From: Gelidibacter salicanalis
Lineage (GTDB): Bacteria; Bacteroidota; Bacteroidia; Flavobacteriales; Flavobacteriaceae
Assembly: GCF_007997285.1 (NCBI RefSeq)
Contig: NZ_VORX01000002.1
Coordinates: 124,001-188,000, forward strand
DNA: 64,000 bases
Direction: 5' to 3'
The position numbers were made by a program, and so were the translations under genes. Numbering within the stretch: the stretch's first letter is position 1; each line of letters opens with the position of its first letter. Shown piece after piece: positions 52,801 to 62,321 of this stretch. A model generated the notes under the pieces. That model made no database searches. It worked only from the letters and a program-made list of their open reading frames with translations, and was not told where the DNA came from.

Positions 52801-52958
52801 TAGGACTTTCGGCAAATAATGTATGGATGATAAAAAACAACTTAAACGGTATTGATCCGGAGTCAGTTTTTGCAACCTCTACTAACGCAACAGGATTTGA
52901 ATACCTTTCTCCTCCTACAACCAGTAGTGTGTTCTTAAACTTATCTTTAAGCTTCTAA
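49836..52958 (+). CDS. SusC/RagA-family TonB-dependent receptor (second locus)
   Basis: A 1040-residue outer-membrane transporter: signal peptide (~1-23, ending MQAQ), CarboxypepD_reg-like domain with GVSVLVKGTSKGVTTDFDGN, plug with NALSGKISGIQV and GASAAALYGSRAGNGVILI, then the barrel ending in SLSF. It differs throughout from the sialate SusC, so it should take up a different glycan. Its partner SusD follows after 41 bases. The 203 bases upstream are AT-rich with no clear operator of the GntR type. Confidence 0.95.
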   Translation: MTKKVLNLLLVLSVLCTYGMQAQTTVKGVVVDAASSLGLPGVSVLVKGTSKGVTTDFDGNYSIEVSDAMSTLQFSYVGFTTQEIAINGQSTINVSLIEDVSQLDEVVVTALGIKRERKSLGYAVQEVKGEALTESRETNVANALSGKISGIQVIKGSNGPASSSKIVLRGNSSLTGDNQPLIVVDGIPMDNFTGADNTDFFNPSQDMGNGLGDLNPDDIETMTVLKGASAAALYGSRAGNGVILITTKTGKARKGLGITFSATTGFERLFIEPELQTDFAQGSEGIYNNQSRLSWGPKITGQSVEDWKGDQTTLRAYDNLGNFYKGGFNQTYSISFQQQLTEGTSLYSSANYLDDESNVPGATLERLNLTTRAVSKFGENKKWTTDVKVQYINTKAGNRPLNGSNNNNAFGTIAQLPVSLDVSQFENTTDEFGKMRWFVPENAENPYWSAKNRLSSDARDRFLLNGSIKYDITDWLSTEVKAGADLYTTTNESKLYSGSPGNNTGRYSFGKDSFIEKNFSVLVMASQDDIIGKFGGSATLGGNIMGRTSNNISGSSGELVVPNLFSLNNGVNAASVGQGSSERRTNSIYGTFQINYDGFLFVDFTGRNDWSSTLSKENRSFFYPSISTSFVFTEMLTKSGSELPGWLTFGKIRASYATVGNDLPPYQLYNSYFIGNDANGNTTAGTNNVLFNPDLKSELIKSQEIGFEGRFFKNRLGLDFAWYKSNATNQLIPLPLDPLSGYSAKMVNAGDVQNTGIELTLNGRIFDNSEGFSWDAILNYSTNKNTIESLADEVTQYRLGGYDNLAVLAIEKGGYGEIWGTKFSRVQDETSPNFGKIIVDGNGLPTASSEKFKLGNQQPDAMIGFTNNFTYKNLSFGFMIDARLGGEIFSGSNLALQESGNAAVTVVNGERADIIVDGVVSDGSGGFVENTTGVSPQLYWTAITNRSGNLGINEANIFDATNVRLRNVNLKYTIPSTWLGNSGIQNLKVGLSANNVWMIKNNLNGIDPESVFATSTNATGFEYLSPPTTSSVFLNLSLSF

Positions 52959-52999
52959 AAAATACGTATCTTTAAGTAAAAAAAATTAATACAAAAGTT

Positions 53000-54913
53000 A
53001 TGAGAAAAATATTAAAAAAAACAGGCCTAGTAGGAGGTGTGCTCTTAGCATTCCTATCCTGCTCTGAGTTTGAAGAAGTCAATATTGACCCAGTGGCAGC
53101 GGGTGCTGACCAAGTACAGATAGAATATTTTATTAATAGTTCTATAGGTGGTGCGCAACAGGATCCACATATTTCAGAACGTGTATTTGTTCTTTATTGG
53201 GACGATGCGGGCCATATGACCAGAGTTGGTACCTTATCTGAAGGCAGCGCTAATGATGGTTGGACAAGTGATTATTACAATGGCTATGTATCTAAATGGT
53301 TAAGAAATATCAACGCTGGTATAAACATTGCTGACGAGCAAATTGCTTCTGGTAGTTTTAGAGAGCATACTCCAAATCTTAGAGAGGTTGCTAGAATTTG
53401 GCGTGCCTATATCATGAGTGAAATGACGGACAATTTTGGACCTATTCCAGTAAGCGGCTTTAATGGTGAAAACCCTGAATATAATGACGTTCAGGAGGTG
53501 TATTACTACATGCTTAAAGAGCTAACGGAGGCTACTAAAGCACTGAATCTTGAGGTGTCAAATCCTGACAATGCATTGAAAAAATTAGATCCGGCTTATG
53601 GGTATGATTATGCAAAATGGAAAAAGTATGGTAATTCTTTAAGAATGCGTTTAGCGATGCGTTTATCAGAAGTAGATCCAGCGAAGGCTCAAGCCGAATT
53701 TGAAGCTGCTGTAGCTGATGACTTCATCAAAGTAGCAGACGATAATTTCTCTATTAAAGAAGAAGGCGGTTGGAGTGATTATACAGGGGTTATGACCAGA
53801 GAGTGGTGGGATCATGAAATATCTGCTACATTAAATAACTTAATGATTGGCTTAGGTGGTATTCCATCTGCTGATGTATTGTCGGCTGATAAACTTGGTT
53901 ACATTAAGCCAGCAAATTATTTGGGTCTTAAATTTGAGAACCACTTTACATCGTTGACTAACGATCCTTCTGCAGGTTACTTTTTTGATGGATTGCATAA
54001 AACTATTGATCCTAGAGCCTATGATTTATATGTAATTCCTGGCGATTATAATGATCCAGAGTTTAATTCATATCCATCTTGGACTAATGGCGCTAAGACT
54101 ACAAAAAGAAATTTAGTAGATGCTACTGATAATGTAGTGAAAGAAATTGATGCAGCATTTACTTGGAATGCTTACACCGGTGGTGATTGGGGAGAAAAAG
54201 GAGCTAAGAATAAAGTGTATGGTTTTACAGGAACTTTACCTCGTTTAGCTAATAAGTACAGAAATGGTACTAACGAAAGAATCTTCTTTGCGTCTTGGGA
54301 ATCTCACTTCTTAATTGCCGAGGCAGCTGTTAGGGGCTGGGCAGTACCTTTAAGTGGCAAAGCAGCTTACGAACAAGGGATTGCTGAAAGTTTTGCATAC
54401 AATGGCGTTACAGCTCAGTTAAGTGATTATTTAACTTCACAAGATTTTAGTAGAGTTGGTACTTCTGTGAGTTGGGACCACACCACTGAGCCACCATCAA
54501 CAGTGGCTATGACTTACAAAGATGGGTATACAGGGGCGGCAGGAACCGTCAATGTTAAATATCCGGAAAATACAATCTATAAAAATGGGACTGTGAAAAA
54601 TGACCTTTTGACAAAAATCATTACTCAAAAGTTTATTGCACAGACACCATGGTTACCGTTGGAAACTTGGAGTGACCATAGACGTTTAGGCTTACCATTT
54701 TTTGAGAATCCGGCCATTGAGAAAGAATTAACAAATCTTCCAGCTTTGAATACTGGTAATTATATGGGTAATAGCATCAACTTTTTTGGACAACGATTAA
54801 AATACCCTTCTAACTTCGGTAGCAATATCCCAGCTGGATATGCACAAGCAGTTGATAAATTAGGTGGACCTGATACAGTGTTTACCCCATTATGGTGGGC
54901 ACAACAAAATTAA
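53000..54913 (+). CDS. SusD-like lipoprotein (SusD/RagB, long form)
   Basis: A 637-residue surface lipoprotein. The lipobox FLSC puts the lipidated Cys at residue 21. It belongs to the longer SusD-like group: REVARIWRAYIMSEMTDNFGPIP, a helix with YAKWKKYGNSLRMRLAMRLS, and the late ESHFLIAEAAVRGWAVPLSGKAAYEQGI block with LPLETWSDHRRLGLPFF at the C-terminus. It is paired with the SusC before it and followed by a strong terminator. The ligand is unknown; nearby GH92 and GH130 genes suggest mannose-rich glycans. Confidence 0.93.
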   Translation: MRKILKKTGLVGGVLLAFLSCSEFEEVNIDPVAAGADQVQIEYFINSSIGGAQQDPHISERVFVLYWDDAGHMTRVGTLSEGSANDGWTSDYYNGYVSKWLRNINAGINIADEQIASGSFREHTPNLREVARIWRAYIMSEMTDNFGPIPVSGFNGENPEYNDVQEVYYYMLKELTEATKALNLEVSNPDNALKKLDPAYGYDYAKWKKYGNSLRMRLAMRLSEVDPAKAQAEFEAAVADDFIKVADDNFSIKEEGGWSDYTGVMTREWWDHEISATLNNLMIGLGGIPSADVLSADKLGYIKPANYLGLKFENHFTSLTNDPSAGYFFDGLHKTIDPRAYDLYVIPGDYNDPEFNSYPSWTNGAKTTKRNLVDATDNVVKEIDAAFTWNAYTGGDWGEKGAKNKVYGFTGTLPRLANKYRNGTNERIFFASWESHFLIAEAAVRGWAVPLSGKAAYEQGIAESFAYNGVTAQLSDYLTSQDFSRVGTSVSWDHTTEPPSTVAMTYKDGYTGAAGTVNVKYPENTIYKNGTVKNDLLTKIITQKFIAQTPWLPLETWSDHRRLGLPFFENPAIEKELTNLPALNTGNYMGNSINFFGQRLKYPSNFGSNIPAGYAQAVDKLGGPDTVFTPLWWAQQN

Positions 54914-54950
54914 AACTTTAAAATTTTTCAATTATATTTTATGATAGTCG

Positions 54951-54986
54951 AAAAAAGGGAGAACTGTAACGGTTCTCCCTTTTTTA
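54951..54986 (+). terminator. Terminator after the second susCD pair
   Basis: AAAAAAGGGAGAAC (54951-54964) pairs with GTTCTCCCTTTTTT (54972-54985) around a seven-base loop, giving a strong terminator that can also work in reverse. Confidence 0.9.
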
Positions 54987-55109
54987 TGTAAAAATAAGAA
55001 TATAATTGAAGTTAGCTTTTGAAATTTTAGTCTAGATTTTTATTGCTTTACGATAGTCTTTGTTCTTGATTCTAACAGCGCAGCGTTCTTCAATCTTTTT
55101 ATGACAAAT

Positions 55110-55820
55110 TTAAATTGAAGAATTTAGAATCTTAGCTTTCACTTCGTCAATATATGAGCGGCCAATTCCGTATCGCATGCCGTCAATTTCAATACTGTTG
55201 CCTTCTACAGCGTCAATTTTACTGATAGAGATGGTGTATGATCTATGAATTCTGATAAAATCGGAGGCTGGCAATACGTCGGTAAAGTCCGCTAACGTAC
55301 TGTGGATCATAAACCGACCGTTGGTAGTCGTGATCTTGAGATAATCTTTTTGACTTTCTATCACTAAAATCTCATCCAAAAACACTTTTTTCATCTTCTT
55401 CTTATCAATCTTAATAAAAACGAAGGGACGGGTAGGGCCTAAATCGGTTGGTGCCTGCTTAATATTTAACCGTCGGTACACCTTGTTCAACGCATTCATA
55501 AAACGGGGGAATTCAATTGGCTTCACCAAATAATCAAGCACATCTAAAGCGTAGGTTTCCACGGCGTAATCAGTATAAGCTGTCGTGATAATGATCAAAG
55601 GCGGTTCTTTTAAACTTTTAATAAAACTTAAGCCGTCTAAAATTGGCATGCCAATATCTAGGAAGATCACATCGACCTTATGATGCTTTAAAAAGTTTAA
55701 ACCATCAATAGCGTTGTTGAAGGAATTCACCAATTCGATGTCTTCAATTTTTTGGAGATAATTTTTAATGACGTTAATCGCTAAAGGCTCATCATCAATA
55801 ATTAAACATTGTATCTTCAT
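55110..55820 (-). CDS. LytTR-type response regulator
   Basis: A 236-residue regulator: receiver domain (~1-120) with phospho-acceptor Asp55 (VDVIFLDIGMP), the acidic pair Asp9-Asp10 and a Lys in the LVKPIEF motif, then a LytTR DNA-binding domain (~138-236, VFIKIDKKKMKKVFLDEIL onward). It is 39 bases from the kinase gene and on the same strand. Its targets cannot be read here; the flanking SusCD and GH92 genes are candidates. Confidence 0.93.
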   Translation of the reverse strand: MKIQCLIIDDEPLAINVIKNYLQKIEDIELVNSFNNAIDGLNFLKHHKVDVIFLDIGMPILDGLSFIKSLKEPPLIIITTAYTDYAVETYALDVLDYLVKPIEFPRFMNALNKVYRRLNIKQAPTDLGPTRPFVFIKIDKKKMKKVFLDEILVIESQKDYLKITTTNGRFMIHSTLADFTDVLPASDFIRIHRSYTISISKIDAVEGNSIEIDGMRYGIGRSYIDEVKAKILNSSI

Positions 55821-55859
55821 AACCTACTATTTAAATTCCCATTTTATGCGCTCCTGTAT

Positions 55860-56921
55860 TTATGCCGTAACCTTTATCTTAAGATGAATTGTAAATGTCT
55901 CTGCATCGCTTTTTATGGTGAGTTCATAATCCTCCTTATCATACCCTAAACTTAATCTTTTTTTTACGTTCTCTAAGCCAATGCCACTAGATTGATTCAA
56001 CTCATGCGTCAAGGTATGCGCTGATGGTAGGGGATTGGTTATGGTGAAATAAAGAAAATCGCCTTCTACCACAAACTCAATATCCACATTTACCAAACCA
56101 ATATTTTTACTCACACCGTGTTTAAAGGCGTTTTCAACAAAGGTGAGCAGCAAAATGGGCGCTATAGTCTTATCGTGGATATCTCCGGAAATGCACATCT
56201 GCACTTTTAACAAATCATCGTGCCTGATTTTTTCCAAATCGAGGTAATTCTGGATGCACATGATCTCATTTTCTAAAGACTGCCGTTCAGATTTTGTCTC
56301 GTACAATAGGTAGCGCATCAGTTCGGAAAGCCTTAAAATTATTTTAGATGTTTTGTTGGATTTTTCCAAAGCCAAAGAATGGATGTTATTCAGCGTATTA
56401 AAGAAAAAATGCGGAGAAATTTGCGATTTTAAGAACAGTAATTCAGTTTCTAATTGAGCCTTTTCAAGATCGGCTACACGTTTGTGTTCCTTTAAAAAAT
56501 CTAAGGTAACTTTTATGGCGGTTACAAAGGTGATCACGTATAATTCGCCAATCATCATATCAATCACATAGTTGAGCGTCAGGTTGTTTATGGGATTTGG
56601 GCCTTCTGGCCACACTTCACTGCTAATTAAAAAATAAGTGAGATTGAATTTTGCCAGCACCATTAAAAAAATGGCCGAAAGAATCAAAATCACAAAAGGC
56701 ACATACTTCTTTTTAAACAAAAACTTGGGCATCAAAAAGTAGATGTTAAAATAGCATAACGCAATATGGATTGGAAACCCAAGCAGGTTTGTTTTTAGTG
56801 AGTAGAGGTAATCATCAAAGTAACTTCCCCATCTAAAAGTGTTAAATAAAAAGTAAACAGACCAAAAAATAATATGGTGCCAAAACGAGATTCTGTAGAG
56901 TCTGTTGGATTTAATGTTCAT
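55860..56921 (-). CDS. LytS/YehU-type sensor histidine kinase
   Basis: A 353-residue membrane kinase. Four hydrophobic segments lie in the first ~140 residues (about 13-30, 46-66, 76-98, 120-140). The His_kinase block LKSQISPHFFFNTLNNIHSLALE puts the phospho-acceptor at His171, and the HATPase has the N-box (VENAFKHG) and G-box (SSGIGLENVKKRL). There is no extracellular ligand domain, so the signal is probably membrane or intracellular. Upstream of the response-regulator gene, as in the usual pair. Confidence 0.93.
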   Translation of the reverse strand: MNIKSNRLYRISFWHHIIFWSVYFLFNTFRWGSYFDDYLYSLKTNLLGFPIHIALCYFNIYFLMPKFLFKKKYVPFVILILSAIFLMVLAKFNLTYFLISSEVWPEGPNPINNLTLNYVIDMMIGELYVITFVTAIKVTLDFLKEHKRVADLEKAQLETELLFLKSQISPHFFFNTLNNIHSLALEKSNKTSKIILRLSELMRYLLYETKSERQSLENEIMCIQNYLDLEKIRHDDLLKVQMCISGDIHDKTIAPILLLTFVENAFKHGVSKNIGLVNVDIEFVVEGDFLYFTITNPLPSAHTLTHELNQSSGIGLENVKKRLSLGYDKEDYELTIKSDAETFTIHLKIKVTA

Positions 56922-57203
56922 TAAAAAAATCTTTTGTGATGTTCAGGAGAGTTAACGTGTCGTCCGTCTAATTTAATTTCAATTGTGGTTAAATTTATGA
57001 AAATTTATGGAGTGAATTCAGTTTGTTTTTTTTCTTTCGAAATAAATGATCAAAGGATTCTAAAGCCTGATGAACGCTGCAATTTGCATTTGTTTGATTT
57101 CATTTTGTATAAAGGCTTCAAAAAGAGTAGAACATCCCGCATTTTTTAGTCTTTATAATTCAGTAAAAGAAAACGATTGCACACGTTAGACAAAATGATA
57201 CTT

Positions 57204-59462
57204 ATGAAAAAAAGATACTTAATATTTTTATCCACACTTCTTTTGGTCAGTTGTAATGAACACGTTGAAAAGCCTGTAGAAGAAAAGCCAGAAGCTATCA
57301 GTTACGTCGATCCATTTATCGGCACGGGCGGTCATGGTCACACCTATCCTGGCGCAACCGTCCCTTTTGGCATGTTGCAAGTGAGTCCTGTAAATGGGAT
57401 CAGCGATTGGGACTGGTGCTCAGGATACCACTATTCTGATGATACAGCCGTTGGGTTTAGCCATTTAAGTTTGAGCGGTACCGGAATCGGAGATTTGGCG
57501 GATATTATTTTTATGCCCATCAACAAAACGGTCGATTTAACTGCGAACCCTATCTCTCGAGACAGCATACCTTACAAATCAACATACAGTCACGACAATG
57601 AAAAAGCATCACCAGGCTATTACCAAGTCTACTTGGAGGATCATGATGTGAATGTTGAGTTGACGACTTCAAAAAGAACCGCGTATCATAAATACACGTT
57701 TAAGGAAGGTGATCAACAATCAGTAGTGATCGACCTTGGTTTCGCCATCAATTGGGACAAAGCTGTGGCTACCTCTCTAAAAGTTGAAGACCGATACACC
57801 ATTAGCGGATACCGCCATAGTACAGGATGGGCACAGAATCAAAAGGTGTTTTTTGTAGCTAAATTTTCTAAACCTATTGCCGATTATAAACTCTATGTTG
57901 ATGGTCAAGTGTTTGAAGATGGCGATCATGAAGGTGTGAAATCTTCCATTCAAGTAATCTTCGATGCTAATGAAAAAAGTCCTGAATTATTGGCAAAAGT
58001 AGCTTTATCATCAGTAAGCCTAGAGAACGCCAAAGACAATTTGGGGACATCCGGATTTGATTTTGATAAAACAAAAACAGCGGCTGAAAAACTATGGAAT
58101 ACAGCATTGGCCTCCTTTGAAGTGGAGACACCCACCGATTCTTTAAAAACTATTTTCTACACCGCATTATACCACACCCAATTGGCGCCTGTAACGTTCA
58201 GTGATAAAAATGGCCAGTTCCGAATGGAGAATGACAGCATTGTTGATGCGGACAATTACACCGCATACTCGACATTGTCACTCTGGGATACCTTTAGAGC
58301 GGAACATCCTTTGTTGACTATGATTGCACCAGATAGGGTGTCAGATATGGTCAATTCTATGTTGGCGTATTACGAAGTTAGAAACATTTTACCAGTCTGG
58401 ACTTTATACGGCAATGAAACCAATACCATGACGGGTTACCATTCTATTCCGGTTATTGTAGAAGCTTATAAAAAAGGAATTCGAGGCTTTGATGCTGAAC
58501 GCGCTTACGAAGCCATGAAAACCACCATGATGCAAGACGAGCGTGGCCTCGATTCATATAAAAAATACGGCTACATTCCCTACAGTTTGTTGGACGAATC
58601 CGTAACCATCACGTTAGAATATGCTTATGACGATTGGTGTGTGGCTGAAATGGCGAAAGCTTTAGGTAAAGATGAAGATTATAAATATTTCTCCGAGCGT
58701 TCTAAAGCCTACCAACATTTATTTGATAACGAGTCCGGATTTATGCGTGGAAAATCGGTTGCAGGAAATTCTTGGAACGAACCTTTTGATCCTAAACATT
58801 CCAACCACAGAGAGCAAACTGATTATACTGAAGGTAACGCTTGGCAACACAGTTGGTTTGTACCGCATGCCGTCGATAACCTTATTGAACTTCATGGTGG
58901 CAACGAAAAATTCACCAGCCGTTTAGAGCAATTGTTTACAGAGAGTTCTGAAATTACTGGCGATAATATTTCAGCTGATATTACAGGTCTTATAGGCCAA
59001 TATGCCCACGGTAACGAACCGAGCCATCATATTGCCTATATGTTCAACCATGCGGATCAACCGTGGCGCACGCAATATTGGGCACGTCACATTATGGACA
59101 CCCAATACAATACCACGCCAGACGGATTGAGTGGTAATGAAGATTGCGGACAGATGAGTGCATGGTATGTGTTGAGTTCGGTCGGTTTGTATCCTATGAA
59201 TCCAGCGTCTGGAGACTATGAAATCGGAACCCCAATTTTTGACAAAGCAAGCATCAATCTGCCAAATAATAAAACCTTTGTGATTGAAGCGGAAAACGTA
59301 TCTGATAAGAATTTCTACATTCAATCGGCCACATTAAATGGCAAACCATTCCATAAAACAGCAATTTCACATGCTGATATTTTAAAAGGAGGCACTTTGC
59401 GTTTTGTAATGGGCGCTGAACCTAACAAAAAATGGGGCACTTCAAAAACTAAAAACGACTAA
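57204..59462 (+). CDS. Alpha-mannosidase, GH92 (lipoprotein)
   Basis: A 752-residue calcium-dependent exo-alpha-mannosidase. The lipobox LLVSC gives a lipidated Cys at residue 17, so it is envelope-anchored. The family blocks are YVDPFIGTGGHGHTYPGATVPFGM, DWDWCSGYHYSD, LWDTFRAEHPL, GNAWQHSWFVPHAV and GNEDCGQMSAWYVLS. I chose ATG 57204, because it alone gives a lipoprotein signal; ATG 57195 and TTG 57177 are upstream alternatives. GH92 enzymes remove alpha-1,2/1,3/1,6-mannose from N-glycans. It overlaps the symporter gene by one base (TAATG). Confidence 0.95.
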   Translation: MKKRYLIFLSTLLLVSCNEHVEKPVEEKPEAISYVDPFIGTGGHGHTYPGATVPFGMLQVSPVNGISDWDWCSGYHYSDDTAVGFSHLSLSGTGIGDLADIIFMPINKTVDLTANPISRDSIPYKSTYSHDNEKASPGYYQVYLEDHDVNVELTTSKRTAYHKYTFKEGDQQSVVIDLGFAINWDKAVATSLKVEDRYTISGYRHSTGWAQNQKVFFVAKFSKPIADYKLYVDGQVFEDGDHEGVKSSIQVIFDANEKSPELLAKVALSSVSLENAKDNLGTSGFDFDKTKTAAEKLWNTALASFEVETPTDSLKTIFYTALYHTQLAPVTFSDKNGQFRMENDSIVDADNYTAYSTLSLWDTFRAEHPLLTMIAPDRVSDMVNSMLAYYEVRNILPVWTLYGNETNTMTGYHSIPVIVEAYKKGIRGFDAERAYEAMKTTMMQDERGLDSYKKYGYIPYSLLDESVTITLEYAYDDWCVAEMAKALGKDEDYKYFSERSKAYQHLFDNESGFMRGKSVAGNSWNEPFDPKHSNHREQTDYTEGNAWQHSWFVPHAVDNLIELHGGNEKFTSRLEQLFTESSEITGDNISADITGLIGQYAHGNEPSHHIAYMFNHADQPWRTQYWARHIMDTQYNTTPDGLSGNEDCGQMSAWYVLSSVGLYPMNPASGDYEIGTPIFDKASINLPNNKTFVIEAENVSDKNFYIQSATLNGKPFHKTAISHADILKGGTLRFVMGAEPNKKWGTSKTKND

Positions 59463-61339
59463 TGGGAATTATTGACGTATCTATAATTATCCTCTATATT
59501 GTTGTCACTTTGGCGGTAGGGATCTGGATTTCCAAACGCGCTTCTAAGGGCTTGGATTCCTACTTTCTTGGAGGAAAAAGTATCAAATGGTATTATTTAG
59601 GATTGAGTAATGGCTCGGGAATGTTTGATGTTTCCGGCACCGCATGGATGGTAGGGATTTTATTTCTCTACGGCGCCAAAAGCTTTATGTTCATGTGGAT
59701 GTGGCCTATTTGGAATCAGATTTTCATCATGATTTTCTTGGCCGCATGGATTAGACGTTCTAACATTATGACAGGTTCTGAGTGGATATTAACCCGCTTT
59801 GGTGATGGAAAAGCAGGAAGGGCCTCACATTTAATTGTGGCTATTTTTGCGATTGTGGCGTCCATCGGATTTATCGCCTACTTTTTTGAAGGCGTGGGTA
59901 AATTTATGGGCATCATTTTGCCTTGGGATTTGACCCTGATGATGAACGACGGTGTGTTATTAACCTCTGATCAAAACTACGCCTTGATTATTATATTTCT
60001 CACCACTATTTATACCATTAAAGGGGGAATGTTTTCAGTTGTGGCGACAGAAGTATTACAGTACGGCATTATGGTCATTGCCGGAATTTTAATTGCTGGT
60101 TACGCGTTTATCACTGTTACGGACATTCAAATCAATGAAGTGATTTCTACCGAATGGTCAAGCATCATGTTTTCGAGTCAATTGGAAGGCTCATGGTCAG
60201 ATAAGTATGCCGCTTTCAACGATTTAATTGATACTCAAGGTTATAAAATGTTTGGCGCTTTTATTGGCATGTCGCTTTTTAAAGGCTTTTTTGCCAGTAT
60301 CGCAGGACCGACACCGAGTTATGATATGCAACGCATCCTGTCCACCCGATCAGTTAAGGAAGCCGCTTATATGAGTGGGTTTACCAACTTGGTGTTATTT
60401 ATTCCACGCTATTTACTTATCGGTGGTATAGTGGTATTAGGACTCGTGTATTTGGCGCCTGATATGGCGGCTACGGGAAGTTTAACCGGTGCCGATTTAG
60501 AAGTGATTCTGCCAAAAGTGATTAATGAACACGTTCCCGTCGGGATTAAAGGCTTGCTGTTAGCTGGCCTTTTGGCCGCATTTATGTCCACATTCTCAGC
60601 CTTTGTCAATTCTGGTCCTGCCTATATCGTGAACGATATTTATAAGAAATATTTCAAACCAGTAGCTTCAGACAAGCATTATATCAAAGCGAGTCATATT
60701 GCCTCTTTCGCCATTGTGATTTTAGGGGTAACCATGGGCTTTTTTGCCGGATCCATCAACTCGATAACCCTCTGGATTACCAGTGCGCTCTATGGCGGCT
60801 ATGTAGCAGCGAATTTCTTAAAATGGGTATGGTGGCGTTTTAATGGCTGGGGCTATTTCTGGGGAATGACCTCCGGATTGTTCGTGGCAACCTTACAGTT
60901 TTTATTAGACCAAAATAAAGGTAATTTTGAAACGGGAACGTGGTTATACGAAGTGTCCCAAATACCGGCCATTTATATGTTTCCGTTTATATTTGTAGTA
61001 TCCTTATTAGGGTCGTTTTTGGGGACATTATTAACCCCGGCCACACCAATGGAGACTTTAAAGGCGTTTTATGGAAACGTTAAACCTTGGGGTTGGTGGA
61101 AACCTGTATATAAAGCCTTACAAAAGGATGATAGTGCGGCGACTCAAAATAAAGATTTTGTAAGTGATATGTTAAATTGTGTGGTGGGTGTCGTTTGGCA
61201 ATCGAGTATGATTTTATTGCCGATCTATTTCCTGATCAGAGACTACCCAAAAGCGTGGACGGCGCTATTGGTGTTTGGAGTAACCTCGCTCATTTTAAAA
61301 TTCACTTGGTTAGATAAAGTAAAAAAATATAAAGATTAA
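59462..61339 (+). CDS. Sodium:solute symporter (SSS family)
   Basis: A 625-residue inner-membrane transporter with about 13-15 membrane segments. Typical SSS features are [25 protein letters not shown] near the N-terminus and the [22 protein letters not shown] segment. A long C-terminal extension (~510-625) with a further hydrophobic pair is present. Its position between GH92 and GH130 suggests uptake of a mannoside such as Man-GlcNAc, or mannose, driven by sodium. Other SSS members carry sialic acid, so this could serve the neighbouring locus too. Confidence 0.9.
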   Translation: MGIIDVSIIILYIVVTLAVGIWISKRASKGLDSYFLGGKSIKWYYLGLSNGSGMFDVSGTAWMVGILFLYGAKSFMFMWMWPIWNQIFIMIFLAAWIRRSNIMTGSEWILTRFGDGKAGRASHLIVAIFAIVASIGFIAYFFEGVGKFMGIILPWDLTLMMNDGVLLTSDQNYALIIIFLTTIYTIKGGMFSVVATEVLQYGIMVIAGILIAGYAFITVTDIQINEVISTEWSSIMFSSQLEGSWSDKYAAFNDLIDTQGYKMFGAFIGMSLFKGFFASIAGPTPSYDMQRILSTRSVKEAAYMSGFTNLVLFIPRYLLIGGIVVLGLVYLAPDMAATGSLTGADLEVILPKVINEHVPVGIKGLLLAGLLAAFMSTFSAFVNSGPAYIVNDIYKKYFKPVASDKHYIKASHIASFAIVILGVTMGFFAGSINSITLWITSALYGGYVAANFLKWVWWRFNGWGYFWGMTSGLFVATLQFLLDQNKGNFETGTWLYEVSQIPAIYMFPFIFVVSLLGSFLGTLLTPATPMETLKAFYGNVKPWGWWKPVYKALQKDDSAATQNKDFVSDMLNCVVGVVWQSSMILLPIYFLIRDYPKAWTALLVFGVTSLILKFTWLDKVKKYKD

Positions 61340-61344
61340 AGCAG

Positions 61345-62310
61345 ATGAACTCAATTCCATGGCAAGATAAGCCTGACAACTGTAACGACGTGATGTGGCG
61401 TTATTCTGAAAACCCAATCATAAACCGATATGATATTCCAACTTCCAACAGTATTTTTAATAGTGCTGTAGTCCCTTTTGAAGATGGATTTGCTGGTGTT
61501 TTTAGATGTGATAACAAAGCGGTGCAAATGAATATTTTTGCTGGATTTAGCAAAAACGGTATTGATTGGGAAATCAATCATGAGCCAATTGTGATGCAAG
61601 CGGGAAATACTGAAATGATAGAATCCGACTATAAATATGACCCGCGCGTTGTGTTTATTGAAGATCGTTATTGGATTACCTGGTGCAACGGGTACCACGG
61701 GCCAACCATCGGTATTGCTTATACGTATGATTTTAAAGAATTTTTCCAATGTGAAAACGCCTTTTTACCTTTCAATAGAAACGGAGTTTTATTCCCTCAA
61801 AAAATAAACGGCAAATACGCTATGTTGAGTCGCCCTAGTGATAATGGCCATACGCCGTTTGGTGATATCTACATCAGCTACAGTCCGGATATGAAATATT
61901 GGGGGGAGCACCGTTGTGTGATGAAAGCAACGCCGTTTGTGGACAGTGCATGGCAGTGTACCAAAATTGGCGCAGGCCCAATTCCAATTTTAATAGATGA
62001 AGGTTGGTTAATGCTTTACCACGGGGTGATCAATACCTGTAACGGATTCCGTTATGCAATGGGTGCCGCTATTTTAGACGAACACCAACCAGATAAAGTA
62101 AAATACAGAACGCAACCTTATTTATTAGGACCTGCTGAACTTTATGAAACCACTGGCGATGTGCCTAATGTGGTATTCCCTTGTGCAGCCTTACACGATA
62201 CCAAAGAAGATAAATTGGCGGTCTATTACGGTGCCGCAGATACTGTTGTGGCAATGGCCTTCGGGAAATTGAGCGAAGTGGTGCAATTCACAAAAGATAA
62301 TAGTTTATAA
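61345..62310 (+). CDS. GH130 beta-mannoside phosphorylase
   Basis: A 321-residue five-bladed propeller enzyme, probably cytoplasmic (no signal peptide). The blocks [48 protein letters not shown] and [26 protein letters not shown] are those of GH130. With GH92 and a symporter upstream, the best guess is beta-1,4-mannosyl-N-acetylglucosamine phosphorylase, which releases mannose 1-phosphate from the N-glycan core disaccharide. Phosphorolysis against hydrolysis cannot be separated here by eye. It starts five bases after the symporter. Confidence 0.92.
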   Translation: MNSIPWQDKPDNCNDVMWRYSENPIINRYDIPTSNSIFNSAVVPFEDGFAGVFRCDNKAVQMNIFAGFSKNGIDWEINHEPIVMQAGNTEMIESDYKYDPRVVFIEDRYWITWCNGYHGPTIGIAYTYDFKEFFQCENAFLPFNRNGVLFPQKINGKYAMLSRPSDNGHTPFGDIYISYSPDMKYWGEHRCVMKATPFVDSAWQCTKIGAGPIPILIDEGWLMLYHGVINTCNGFRYAMGAAILDEHQPDKVKYRTQPYLLGPAELYETTGDVPNVVFPCAALHDTKEDKLAVYYGAADTVVAMAFGKLSEVVQFTKDNSL

Positions 62311-62321
62311 AAACAACTCCT